Assembly (NCBI GenBank): GCA_050944685.1 | Contig: JBMNRP010000020.1 | Span: 1 to 49,909, forward strand | Reading direction: 5' to 3' | DNA: 49,909 nucleotides | Source of the DNA: CADBRN01 sp050944685 | Lineage (GTDB): Bacteria; Bacillota; Clostridia; Lachnospirales; Lachnospiraceae | Part shown: positions 1-8,042 of the stretch, one piece after another | Layout: each line of letters starts with the position of its first letter | Numbering within the stretch: the first letter of the stretch is position 1 | The notes under the pieces: generated by a model | Databases searched by the model: none | Seen by the model: only the letters and a program-made list of their open reading frames with translations | Told to the model about the DNA's origin: nothing | Translations under genes and position numbers: made by a program

Positions 1-126
1 CGCACCCGTCGAAGAATCCGCGGGGGCGGCCGAAATCAGGGACTCCGGTACGAGACCGATCATCATGCAGAGGGCAATAATAAACGTAATGATTCTTTTG
101 CCTAATGATGTTCCAGCCTTTTTCAT
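1..126 (-). CDS. N-terminus of a secreted protein (partial)
   Basis: Only the first 42 codons are inside the window; the frame is open through base 1. The start is ATG at 126, with a GGAGGGA ribosome binding site at 133-139. The peptide begins MKKAGTSLGKR, followed by a hydrophobic stretch (IITFIIALCMMIGLVP) and a short small-residue region that looks like a signal peptidase I site. This is a classical Gram-positive signal peptide, so the protein is very probably exported. Its function cannot be told from this fragment. Upstream lies a promoter (331-359) and a leader with an intrinsic terminator (198-235), so expression may be controlled by attenuation. Confidence 0.7.
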   Translation of the reverse strand, partial: MKKAGTSLGKRIITFIIALCMMIGLVPESLISAAPADSSTGA

Positions 127-191
127 AAAAAATCCCTCCATTTTCAATCTGATACATAAAAATGAAAAAAAATAACTGCAGGTACCAGAAT

Positions 192-324
192 ATATATAAA
201 AAAGCTGCAGACTCCGCGCGGGGGAGTTTGCAGCTGACACTACAATAAAAATAATGGCCTCCCAAAATAGGAGACCTTGCAATCAGATAGCGAACTATGG
301 CTATTCAATTTTTTCCCCCTGAAC
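192..324 (-). ncRNA. Structured leader or small RNA ending in an intrinsic terminator
   Basis: On the minus strand, a predicted transcript from about 324 folds into three hairpins: arms 300-304/287-291, arms 270-276/256-262 (one mismatch), and a 13-bp terminator stem 223-235/203-215 (one mismatch) followed by a run of six T and an AT-rich tail. The secreted-protein gene starts about 70 bases further on. This architecture fits a riboswitch or attenuator leader, or a short independent RNA. I do not recognise a known riboswitch class. The terminator could also serve comEC, which stops at 426. The hairpins are seen; the role is inferred. Confidence 0.45.
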
Positions 325-330
325 AGTTGC

Positions 331-359
331 ATTATATCTCCGAAATCTTGATGGTTCAA
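331..359 (-). promoter_or_regulatory. Promoter for the leader and secreted-protein gene
   Basis: Minus-strand -35 TTGAAC (359-354) and a perfect -10 TATAAT (336-331), separated by 17 bases. This is close to the sigma-A consensus. It lies just after the end of comEC and reads into the hairpin leader at 324-192. Confidence 0.7.
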
Positions 360-425
360 GTCAAATTTAACTTTTTATTAGCTTTCCACAAAATCCGAGG
401 GCAAAACTGTTATGAATTCCACTTT

Positions 426-2822
426 TTATTCAATGTCTTCTCCCTGACTCTCCCGGAATTGCTCGGAAAATACGGTAATTCTTCTTTTTCGCCCCCTCTC
501 TTCGATTGTGACCGCGCCGCAGTCACGCGTCACGAGACATACGGCCCCTTCTTTCCGGATTCGCCTTAATACATCCCGGTGCGGGTGACCGTACCGGCTC
601 TTTTCCGGAGCGGATATCAGACAGATCTCCGGCCTGGTTTTCCTTAAAAACTCCTCGGAGGTGGAACTCTTCGATCCGTGATGCGCGACCTTCAGACAGT
701 CCACATCCCCGAGATAAGGAAGAAGCTCGCTCTCACCCTGTCCCTCCAGGTCTCCGGTAAACAGTGTGCGAAAACCGCCTCGATTCATGAGCAGCACCAT
801 GGAACCCTCGTTTCCCTCGCGGAATCCTCTCCCGGAAAACGGATGAAGCACGCGGAAGTTCAGTTTCCCGCTCCGGATCTGCATCCCCACGTGAAGGTAC
901 CGGACCGGTATTCTCATTTCGCGGCACAATTCCTTGATTCGCCGGACGCTGCTTTCCGAACTTTTCCTCTCTTTCGTCCCGGTTCCGCTGCCCGGTTGCG
1001 CGTCGTCCCTCTCTCCATCCTCCTTCATCCAGTCCGGCATGTACACCGCCCCCACGTGAATTTCCGCCATCCGATCGCGCTCGAGCTCAAGCAGTTCTTC
1101 CGCCCCGTTGATGTGATCGCCGTCATCGTGGCTCAGAAAGATTCCGTCCACCCGGGTGATCTGCTGCGACTTCAGATACGGGAGGATGCGGTATTTCCCC
1201 ACGTGCTTTACGTCGGAGCTTCCAGCGTCCATGAGAAAAGTTCCGCCCTGCCCCTCCCGGATCACCAGACAGTCTCCCTGTCCGACGTCCAGCATGGTCA
1301 GGGAAAAGTCCGCCTCTTTTCGGGAAAAGAGAAGAAATAAGGCCGTCGCGATCATCACCGCGGCGAGCGCCGGAGCGGCTTTGGTGAAGGCGCTCTTTTT
1401 CTTCTTATCCGGATTTCTGCGATTCTTCTCCCTCCTTTCCAGAAGAATCAGCGCCGCGAAAAGAACGACATAATACAGGACGATCCGTGAAAGGTCCGGC
1501 TGCCCGCACACGACGAACACACCGGGAATTTTCCGGAGCCCGGAGAGGAAGAAATCAATAGCGGATAATACGACGGAACACGGGAACAATACGACTCTGG
1601 CGAGAAATGACGAAATCAGAAAGGAGAGGCTTCCGGCGACCCCGAAAATCAGGATGTACTCAATCAGGGGTACCACCAGAAGATTGCACAGAAGCCCCGG
1701 AAGGGATATCTCGTAAAAATAATAAGCGGTCAGAGGAAGCGTCACGGACAGAACGCTCAGATAGGAGAGAACCGCGTCCGGCAGTTTTTCCCGGACGCGC
1801 TCCGCGAGCCGGTGTTTTCCCCGCTTTCCCCGGCGTTCGGACCGGCAGACCGTTCTGGCCAGCGGATACACCACTCCGATTCCGATGACGGCCGCGAAGG
1901 AAAGCTGAAATCCGGGAAGAAAGATGCTGCCGGGACTCGTGAGGAGCAGCAGGATTCCGGCGAGCGAGAGCGCGGATACCAGATCGTAGCTTCGCCTGCT
2001 GATCCGCGCCCCCATCATGACCGCGAACATAATCAGCGCGCGCACCGCCGAGCTGGGATTCCCGATCATCGCGCAGTAAAATGTCATGACCGACGAGGCG
2101 GCTGCCGCCGCTGCGGGGACCGGAAGGCGCAGCTTCTGCAGGAAAATGTAGATGCCCATGCCGAGACAGGAAATGTGCATCCCCGAAATGCAGAGCGCGT
2201 GGCTCAGCTGCCCCGCCTGAAAATTCCTTCTGGTCTCGTCATCCAGCAGAATTTTTTCTCCGAATATCATATCCGCAAGAACACCCGCGGTCTCCTTTGG
2301 GAGACTGTCCCGGAGACGGATGACCAGACGGTTTTTCAGAAGAGACAGGCTCTCGGAAATCCCGCCTCCTTTTTTTCTGAGCAGGATCCGGTCCGTCCAC
2401 ACCGAGTAATAGATTCCCTTGCTCTCATAGTAGGAGCGCGCGTCAAACTGCCCCGGATTGCCCGGAGCCTCGATCCGTTCCACATCGCCTTTGCATCGGA
2501 CCACCGAGCCGATGGGAAACACATTTTCTTTTTCTGTAATGACCAGTAATCTGGGAATTTCAACCGGGCGATCGCCCGCGGAAAGGAGAATGCCGGAACT
2601 ATCCGACATTGAAACATGACAGAGTATGTACTGCATCGATGAGGCGCTCTCGCGCCGCGACTGTATCGTTCCGGAAAGGGCAAGCGAATCTTCGGAACGG
2701 ATCCGCTCCTCTGCCCGGGGAGTCAGATCGGGTTCCCCGAAGATGGGGGCGCCGGCCATTTTCAGGAGCCATACAGAGACCATCAATGCGATCCACACCA
2801 TGCACAGCGGTCTGTATCTCAT
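426..2822 (-). CDS. comEC: ComEC/Rec2 competence DNA-uptake channel
   Basis: 798-residue membrane protein with the three parts usual for ComEC: an N-terminal OB-like region between the first membrane segments (about 40-170), a multi-spanning competence domain (about 180-480, with the sequence HALCISGMHISCLG), and a C-terminal metallo-beta-lactamase-like domain starting near 510 (MLDVGQGDCLVI, then SHDDGDHINGA carrying the HxxxDH metal motif). In transforming bacteria ComEC forms the pore through which single-stranded DNA enters the cytoplasm, and the metal domain is thought to degrade the other strand. The full length and intact metal motif suggest a functional gene. comEA lies about 14 kb upstream, separated by the hydrogenase block. 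The start has GAGG seven bases before it. A long inverted repeat lies just upstream (2842-2888). Confidence 0.95.
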   Translation of the reverse strand: MRYRPLCMVWIALMVSVWLLKMAGAPIFGEPDLTPRAEERIRSEDSLALSGTIQSRRESASSMQYILCHVSMSDSSGILLSAGDRPVEIPRLLVITEKENVFPIGSVVRCKGDVERIEAPGNPGQFDARSYYESKGIYYSVWTDRILLRKKGGGISESLSLLKNRLVIRLRDSLPKETAGVLADMIFGEKILLDDETRRNFQAGQLSHALCISGMHISCLGMGIYIFLQKLRLPVPAAAAAASSVMTFYCAMIGNPSSAVRALIMFAVMMGARISRRSYDLVSALSLAGILLLLTSPGSIFLPGFQLSFAAVIGIGVVYPLARTVCRSERRGKRGKHRLAERVREKLPDAVLSYLSVLSVTLPLTAYYFYEISLPGLLCNLLVVPLIEYILIFGVAGSLSFLISSFLARVVLFPCSVVLSAIDFFLSGLRKIPGVFVVCGQPDLSRIVLYYVVLFAALILLERREKNRRNPDKKKKSAFTKAAPALAAVMIATALFLLFSRKEADFSLTMLDVGQGDCLVIREGQGGTFLMDAGSSDVKHVGKYRILPYLKSQQITRVDGIFLSHDDGDHINGAEELLELERDRMAEIHVGAVYMPDWMKEDGERDDAQPGSGTGTKERKSSESSVRRIKELCREMRIPVRYLHVGMQIRSGKLNFRVLHPFSGRGFREGNEGSMVLLMNRGGFRTLFTGDLEGQGESELLPYLGDVDCLKVAHHGSKSSTSEEFLRKTRPEICLISAPEKSRYGHPHRDVLRRIRKEGAVCLVTRDCGAVTIEERGRKRRITVFSEQFRESQGEDIE

Positions 2823-2841
2823 GGCGTACCTCGGAGCCTGC

Positions 2842-2888
2842 AGAATGTGTTATGTGAACTGGTGCTTTCAGTTAACATAACACATTCT
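2842..2888 (-). repeat. Long inverted repeat just upstream of comEC
   Basis: Two 20-bp arms (2842-2861 and 2869-2888) with one mismatch and a 7-base loop, lying between the GerMN gene (ends 2947) and the comEC start (2822). There is no clear T-run after it on the minus strand, so it is not a classical terminator. It may be an attenuating or mRNA-stabilising hairpin in the comEC leader, or a Rho-type terminator stem. Confidence 0.7.
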
Positions 2889-2946
2889 CCGCTCTTTCGC
2901 AAGCTCCGCTTTCCGGCCAGGATCACAGCCGGACTTTTCCGGGAAG

Positions 2947-3900
2947 TCAGGACTCCTGAATCAGATCCTCGTTCTTCTCGTACTGTACGTCCAGCTTCAT
3001 ATCCTTCCGGAATGTCATATCGCTCTTTCCGTTGATGGAAAACTGAACTTTATTCACATGGCAGGTATCCACAAGCGAATTTACAATCGAATAGATCTGA
3101 ACATCCTCGCGGACATTCAGGACCGCATCCTTGAAGCTGTTGTTGAAATTGACGTAGCAGACCCCGTCCTGGCTCGCAACGCTCAGAATTTTCGTCTCCG
3201 AAGACAGCGTCGGATAATGGCCATCCGCCGTCGTTCCTTTTATCAGCTCTTCGACCACTGCCTTCTCGAGCGGCTCGTTGCTGCTGTAATAGACCATGCG
3301 CTCCTCGGGAATCAGAACATCGCCCGACTGATCCGTGAAATACAGCTTCATATCGGCGCTCTGATAGGTGTGAATCGAGCGCCCCGCGTTCTCCACAAAG
3401 CTGTCCGTGCTGAGCTGACCGACCTCTTCTCCGTTGCTGTCCCGGAGCGGGCTGCCGTTTACCTCTATCTTTATGTAGCTGATTCCGTCACACTGTGTAA
3501 AGGTTTTCACCAGACCGGCGCGAACCAGCAGTTCCTTCGCGGTGTCCAGATCGTGATAGGCCTTGTTCATGTTCAGCGTGAGAACGCCGTCGCTGACGCT
3601 GGTACTCAGGATCTTCAGCCCGTCCGAAAGGAGCGGATGCAGACTGTCATCTCTCTCCGATTTCTTCTCGCATTGCATCTGAAATTCCGCAATCATCGCA
3701 TCGGAGTCCAGATTCTCCGGATCGTAAGTTTCGGAAACGAGCCGGTCGTAATTTTCGTTGATGTAATAGAGATAATATCTCACGGTCGCGGTGCTGGTGG
3801 AAGTTTCCGTCTCCTCGTATCCGCATCCGGCAAATCCGAGCGCAAGCAGGATCGCGACGGCCGCGGCCAGTATTCTTTTTTTCAAATGACTCTCCTGCAT
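2947..3900 (-). CDS. GerMN-domain lipoprotein
   Basis: About 317 residues. The N-terminus is a lipoprotein signal (KKRILAAAVAILLALGFAGC) with an LGFAGC lipobox, so the mature protein should be anchored on the outer face of the membrane. Two repeated halves follow (about 45-165 and 190-310), each with the GerMN-type pattern of beta strands ending in LTLNMNKAYHDLD or CYVNFNNSFKDA. GerM-type proteins are linked to sporulation and germination, but the domain is also common in non-sporulation lipoproteins. It starts a few bases after the histidine kinase stop, so the two are co-transcribed and it may modulate or sense for the kinase. The start is uncertain: ATG at 3900 has GGAG six bases before it, while a TTG at 3888 (MKKRIL...) has AGGAG six bases before it. 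Confidence 0.85.
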   Translation of the reverse strand: MQESHLKKRILAAAVAILLALGFAGCGYEETETSTSTATVRYYLYYINENYDRLVSETYDPENLDSDAMIAEFQMQCEKKSERDDSLHPLLSDGLKILSTSVSDGVLTLNMNKAYHDLDTAKELLVRAGLVKTFTQCDGISYIKIEVNGSPLRDSNGEEVGQLSTDSFVENAGRSIHTYQSADMKLYFTDQSGDVLIPEERMVYYSSNEPLEKAVVEELIKGTTADGHYPTLSSETKILSVASQDGVCYVNFNNSFKDAVLNVREDVQIYSIVNSLVDTCHVNKVQFSINGKSDMTFRKDMKLDVQYEKNEDLIQES

Positions 3901-3915
3901 GACAGACTCCATTAC

Positions 3916-5310
3916 TCAGACAATATAAACCAGCGGAACCCGGATCGAGAAGGTAGTTCCCTCGCCCTCCCGGCTGTAAACCTTGATGGCTCCGCGATGC
4001 ATGACAATCGCGCTCCGCGAGATGGCGAGACCGAGTCCCGTTCCCCCGATCTCCCGCGAGTGGCTCTTGTCCACGCGGTAGAACCGGTCAAAGATGTGAT
4101 CCAGGGAATCCTCCGGTATGCCGATTCCGGAATCGGCGATTGTCACGTAAAAATATTTATGGTCGGCGTTCAGCGAGGTGCGGACCCAGCCTCCCTCCGG
4201 CTTGTTGTACTTTATTGCGTTTTCAATGATGTTGGTGATGGCCAGAGCGATTTTTGTCTGGTCGATCTCCGCGTTGACCGGCCGGAAACTCTCGTAGAGC
4301 AGCTCAACGTTCTGCCGCTTCGCGAGGGGGTTCAGCCTCTTGATGATCACAGACAGCATTTCATTGATATTGACCGTCTCAATATTCAGATCCTGCGCCT
4401 TCCGGTCCATCTTCACGAGAGACAGAAGGTCTGTGATTATCTGATTCTCCCGGTCGATTTCCTGCGAAATATCCTGCATGAAATCCTGATACTGCTCGAC
4501 CGGAACGTCCGGATTGGAGTTCAGCGCATCCGCCAGCACCTTCATGGAGGCGAGCGGCGTCTTCAGCTCATGAGAGACATTGGCCACAAATTCCTCGCGC
4601 GAATCGTCCATCGTCCGGATCCGCCGCATCATCCGGTTGAAGGCGTTCGTGATCATCTCCGTCTCCAGATAATCGGGAACCGAAATGGACTCCTCCGAAT
4701 AGCCGTCGGCGAGCGCCTCGATCGAGCTGCTGATTTTCTGGAACGGCTTGACCAGCACGCCGGACAGGAAATAGCCCAGCACGAGGATAACGGCAATCAG
4801 AATCGCCAGGATCAGGATGGCCCGCTGTTCCATCAGATCCTTTGTCACCTGGATCTCCGTGGTGGAGACGCTGATCAGCATGACTCCCGCCACATCCTTG
4901 GAATCTCCGTCGGGATCGGTGATTTTCAGGGCAATCTCGATGTACTGGTTTTTCTTGTCGTAGCGGCTGGTTTCCTCGCCGTTGAAGCAGTCGATGACGG
5001 GCTGCGAAAGAATATATTTTCCCCGGTCCAGCCGGAAGGTATCCTTCACAATCTTGTAATCGCTGTTGACGATCATGATGCGGCCGCCGTAGATATTCGT
5101 CAGGATGCTGAGCTCCGCGTCGATAACATCCGAAACGGGATTTTCGAGGTAACCCAGATTCGCGAGCTGGTCGCAGAGAATCGTGCACTGGTTCTGCACG
5201 GTGATCGTCCGCTGCGAGACGGCGCGGGACACCTGAGTCCGCACGATAACCCCCTCGATAATCAGTGCGGGAACGATGCCCATGATAATCAGGAGCAGCA
5301 TGATTCTCAT
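3916..5310 (-). CDS. Membrane sensor histidine kinase (HAMP-HisKA-HATPase)
   Basis: 464 residues from the first ATG. A membrane segment (5-23), an extracytoplasmic sensor region (about 25-162), a second membrane segment (165-187), HAMP (about 187-235), HisKA with phospho-accepting His247 in NVSHELKTPL, then an ATPase domain with NIIENAIKYN, DSGIGIP and GGTGLGLA boxes. All catalytic boxes are intact. It resembles the WalK/ResE class, but the signal is unknown. The ATG at 5310 has no ribosome site, while the frame stays open upstream and an ATT at 5361 is preceded at 7 bases by GGGGAGGG (5376-5369). Starting there adds 17 residues (MSRFSIKKNWKFVRSIR), a typical basic cytoplasmic N-terminus. The likely partner regulator lies at 16004-16699, beyond the hydrogenase block. 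Confidence 0.92.
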   Translation of the reverse strand: MRIMLLLIIMGIVPALIIEGVIVRTQVSRAVSQRTITVQNQCTILCDQLANLGYLENPVSDVIDAELSILTNIYGGRIMIVNSDYKIVKDTFRLDRGKYILSQPVIDCFNGEETSRYDKKNQYIEIALKITDPDGDSKDVAGVMLISVSTTEIQVTKDLMEQRAILILAILIAVILVLGYFLSGVLVKPFQKISSSIEALADGYSEESISVPDYLETEMITNAFNRMMRRIRTMDDSREEFVANVSHELKTPLASMKVLADALNSNPDVPVEQYQDFMQDISQEIDRENQIITDLLSLVKMDRKAQDLNIETVNINEMLSVIIKRLNPLAKRQNVELLYESFRPVNAEIDQTKIALAITNIIENAIKYNKPEGGWVRTSLNADHKYFYVTIADSGIGIPEDSLDHIFDRFYRVDKSHSREIGGTGLGLAISRSAIVMHRGAIKVYSREGEGTTFSIRVPLVYIV

Positions 5311-5449
5311 CCGGATGCTTCTTACGAATTTCCAATTTTTTTTGATACTGAATCTGGAAATTTCCGATCCCTCCCCAGGCGTTTCCGCCGGTATTTGACT
5401 TGCGCCGCGCCGGCCCTGCCGAAGCAGTCTTCAAATTTTCCGGTACACG

Positions 5450-5491
5450 AAAAACCGCGGCACTGAGTTCAGTGTACACTCAGTCCGCGGT
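5450..5491 (-). terminator. Terminator of the hydrogenase operon
   Basis: Minus-strand stem with arms 5491-5478 and 5468-5454 (ACCGCGG plus ACTGAGT pairing, one bulged base), followed by TTTTT. It lies 75 bases past the hypE stop and closes the ech-hyp transcript before the histidine kinase gene. Confidence 0.85.
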
Positions 5492-5566
5492 CAAATTCAA
5501 GTCCGGAATTCATTCGCTCCGGATTTCCGGAATTTACGCGCTCCGGCGGTTTCGGAAATCCCTGTC

Positions 5567-6607
5567 TCAGCAGATCCGCGGAAGCCCTTCTCCCTGAAGA
5601 ATGCCGACGTTCCGCATGCCTCCGACTGCCGTCGTGAGAATCACGTCCCCGGAGCGCTGCGGCTCCGCCTCCGCGGAACACACCTCTCCGATCGCGCGCG
5701 CGTTCTGCCCGTACCGGGAATTCCGGATGATCTCAAGCGCTCTTTCTTTGTCATCTCCGTCCACGATGCAGACCATCTTTCCCTCATTGCCCATGTAGAG
5801 CGGATCGAGGCCCATCATGCGGCAGAAATCCGCAACCGGTGCGGAAATCGGAATATCCTCGTCGCGGATCCGGAAAATATTTCCCGAGGCCTCCGCGAGT
5901 TCCTTCAGAACCGTTCCCAGACCTCCCCGCGTGACGTCGCGCATCGTATGAATGCGGATTCCGGACGTGATGAGATTTCCGACCATCTCCGTCAAAGGAG
6001 CGTTGTCGCTCTGCGCGTTCACGTCGATCCCCATTCGCGCCCCGAGAATCGTGGCGTGATGGTCTCCCATATTTCCGGAGACGATGATGGCATCGCCCGG
6101 CCGCGAATTTCCGGCTGCTATATCGACGCCGGCCGCCGTTCCGTCCTCCCGACGCCAGCCGTCCATGACACCGCACCCGGCGGTATTGATGTACAGGTCG
6201 GACCGTTTCCCGGTCCTTCCCTCAACAACCTTCGTGTCGCCCGCCACGATGATCACGCCGGCTTCGGCGGCCGTTTCCGCCATCGAGTGAACCACGCGGG
6301 AAAGCAGCGAAAAAGAGACGCCCTCTTCAAGAATGAATCCGGCCGTCAGGTATCTCGGCCTGCTTCCCCGCATCAGCAGGTCGTTGACGGTTCCGCACAC
6401 CGCCAGCCTTCCGATGTCACCGCCTCTGTACACCTGTGGCACTACAACGAAGCTGTCTGTGGTGAGCGCAATCCGTGCGCCCTGTCCCGCATCGAGAACG
6501 GCGGCATCGTCCATCTCATCATGAAATTCTTTCGCGAAAATATCCCGGATCAGCTCCCCGGTCGCGCTTCCTCCGCTCCCGTGAGCCGTGGTAATCACCT
6601 GCTCCAT
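5567..6607 (-). CDS. hypE: HypE, carbamoyl dehydratase for hydrogenase maturation
   Basis: 346 residues, normal for the family. HypE belongs to the PurM/AIR-synthase-like fold and dehydrates the carbamoyl group on its own C-terminal cysteine to a thiocyanate, which supplies the CN ligands of the NiFe site. The protein ends exactly in PRIC, the conserved tail with the reactive cysteine (Cys346). The N-terminal AHGSGGSAT and the GDTKVVEG and TRGGLG motifs are typical. The start has GGAGG nine bases before it, and the gene follows hypD after a 3-base gap. HypF, which loads the carbamoyl group, is not in this window and must be encoded elsewhere. Confidence 0.97.
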   Translation of the reverse strand: MEQVITTAHGSGGSATGELIRDIFAKEFHDEMDDAAVLDAGQGARIALTTDSFVVVPQVYRGGDIGRLAVCGTVNDLLMRGSRPRYLTAGFILEEGVSFSLLSRVVHSMAETAAEAGVIIVAGDTKVVEGRTGKRSDLYINTAGCGVMDGWRREDGTAAGVDIAAGNSRPGDAIIVSGNMGDHHATILGARMGIDVNAQSDNAPLTEMVGNLITSGIRIHTMRDVTRGGLGTVLKELAEASGNIFRIRDEDIPISAPVADFCRMMGLDPLYMGNEGKMVCIVDGDDKERALEIIRNSRYGQNARAIGEVCSAEAEPQRSGDVILTTAVGGMRNVGILQGEGLPRIC

Positions 6608-6610
6608 GCG

Positions 6611-7657
6611 TCAGTCCCTCCTGCCGCTCTCAAAATAGGAAAAACAGCTTCCTTCCTGTGAGACCATGCAGGCTCCCTGCGGTCTCATCGGGGTGCATCC
6701 CGTCCCGAACAGCGGGCACTCGTAAGGCCGGAGTCTTCCTGTCAGTACCTGATCGCATCGGCACGCGGGATTTGCCTTCAAATCCTCTGTCAGGTCATAG
6801 CTTCCCGCGTCAAACTCCCGGTATTTTTCCCGGATCACTCTTCCGGAAGCCGGGATCATGCCGATTCCCCGCCAGAGAGCGGGCGCTTCCTCAAAATATT
6901 CCCGGATCAGAGCCTGCGCCTCCGTGTTGCCGTCCCGCGTCACAACCATCGGATAGTAGTTCTGAACCACCCCTCTGCCCCGGTTCCGGACAATTCCGCA
7001 GAGCGCGACGAGCAGCTCTCTGCCCGAAAATCCGGCGACACCGAACGGGATAGAATACTGCTCCGCGATCGGCTCGAAATCCCGGTATCCCGCCACCACA
7101 CAGACGTGACCGGGTGCAAGAAATCCGCCGACGGGCGCCCCGTTCTCACAGAGATAGCGAACCACCGGAGGCATTGTCTTGATCGCCGTGAGAAGACGGA
7201 TGTTCCGGATCTTTTTTTCCGTGATCTCCTTCAGGAGCAGCGCGTACACGGGTGTCGTGGTCTCAAACCCGACCGCGGCGAAGACAAACGTCGTGTCCGG
7301 CTCCTTTTCCGCCATCGGAAGAATATCCATGGGGGAATAGACCATCTCCACGCGCGCCCCGCTGCCGCGGGCGGAGGAGAGACTTCCGCCGCTTCCCGGA
7401 ACCCGGATCAGATCCCCGAACGTCACCACGCATGTGCCGTCGCGGCCGGACAGGTCGATCAGCCGGTCAATGTAGGAAGAAGGAGTCACGCAGACAGGGC
7501 ATCCCGGTCCGGACAGCAGCCGGATCTTCCGAGAAAGAAGGGAAGGGATACCATTTTTCGCAATGGACGCCGTATGACTCCCGCAGATCTCCATGATGTT
7601 CATCGGAGGTCCGTCGTAGTCCCGGAGAAATTTTTTCACCGATTCCAGATCCGCCAT
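6611..7657 (-). CDS. hypD: HypD, Fe(CN)2CO assembly scaffold
   Basis: 348 residues. HypD binds the iron atom with HypC while the CN and CO ligands are attached, and carries a 4Fe-4S cluster. The visible conserved pieces are EICGSHT (Cys25), GPGCPVC (Cys53 and Cys56) and the cysteine-rich C-terminus (CRCDQVL, YECPLFGTGCTP, GACMVSQEGSC). All key cysteines are present. The start codon overlaps the hypC stop by one base (TAATG), which indicates translational coupling and matches the known HypC-HypD partnership. Confidence 0.97.
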   Translation of the reverse strand: MADLESVKKFLRDYDGPPMNIMEICGSHTASIAKNGIPSLLSRKIRLLSGPGCPVCVTPSSYIDRLIDLSGRDGTCVVTFGDLIRVPGSGGSLSSARGSGARVEMVYSPMDILPMAEKEPDTTFVFAAVGFETTTPVYALLLKEITEKKIRNIRLLTAIKTMPPVVRYLCENGAPVGGFLAPGHVCVVAGYRDFEPIAEQYSIPFGVAGFSGRELLVALCGIVRNRGRGVVQNYYPMVVTRDGNTEAQALIREYFEEAPALWRGIGMIPASGRVIREKYREFDAGSYDLTEDLKANPACRCDQVLTGRLRPYECPLFGTGCTPMRPQGACMVSQEGSCFSYFESGRRD

Positions 7658-7878
7658 TACAAATCTCCGTACATCTCAGATAAAAGGGCCGTCAGTTCTT
7701 CCGCCTCTGTTCCGCTCAGCTTCTGAAGAATACAGCCCGCGTGAACCAGGACCCTGTCTCCCGGCTTTACGCTCACGAGACCGGTCCTCGCGTCTGTCAG
7801 ATTCCCCGAGAAATCAATTTTTGCCGTATGGTTCGGCTCATCAATACTTATTACCGTTCCGGGCAGTGCCACACACAT
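7657..7878 (-). CDS. hypC: HypC, hydrogenase maturation chaperone
   Basis: 73 residues. It starts MCVALPG, with the essential Cys2 exposed after methionine removal. HypC/HupF chaperones hold the iron ligand complex with HypD and deliver it to the hydrogenase large subunit. I chose ATG 7878 because it gives the MCVALPG start and is preceded by AGGAGA; the open frame further upstream is a shadow inside echF. It follows an internal terminator (7957-7997), so hyp genes may be expressed below the structural genes. Confidence 0.96.
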   Translation of the reverse strand: MCVALPGTVISIDEPNHTAKIDFSGNLTDARTGLVSVKPGDRVLVHAGCILQKLSGTEAEELTALLSEMYGDL

Positions 7879-7956
7879 GTTATCTCCTGCTTCCTGTAAG
7901 CGTCCCGGCGTATTCTGCAGGACGCCGAATCTCAAACAAATGCAGCCGTCTTTCCG

Positions 7957-7997
7957 AAAAAAAGCAGAGCCCGGCGCGACGCCGCTGCCCTGCTTTT
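7957..7997 (-). terminator. Internal terminator between echF and hypC
   Basis: Minus-strand hairpin with arms 7997-7987 (AAAAGCAGGGC) and 7970-7964 (GCTCTGC), G-U pair included, followed by a run of seven T (7963-7957). It sits in the 164-base gap between echF and hypC. It would cut or dampen read-through from the structural genes into hypCDE. Confidence 0.75.
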
Positions 7998-8042
7998 CCG
8001 CCGCGATTTCGCGTGGCGCTTTGTTTTTGTCCGTTAGTAAAA

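Noticed and set aside
3058..5466. An 802-codon open frame on the plus strand
   Set aside because: It is the complement of the GerMN lipoprotein and histidine kinase genes, has no ribosome site or recognisable domain, and reflects the GC-rich codon pattern of the real genes.
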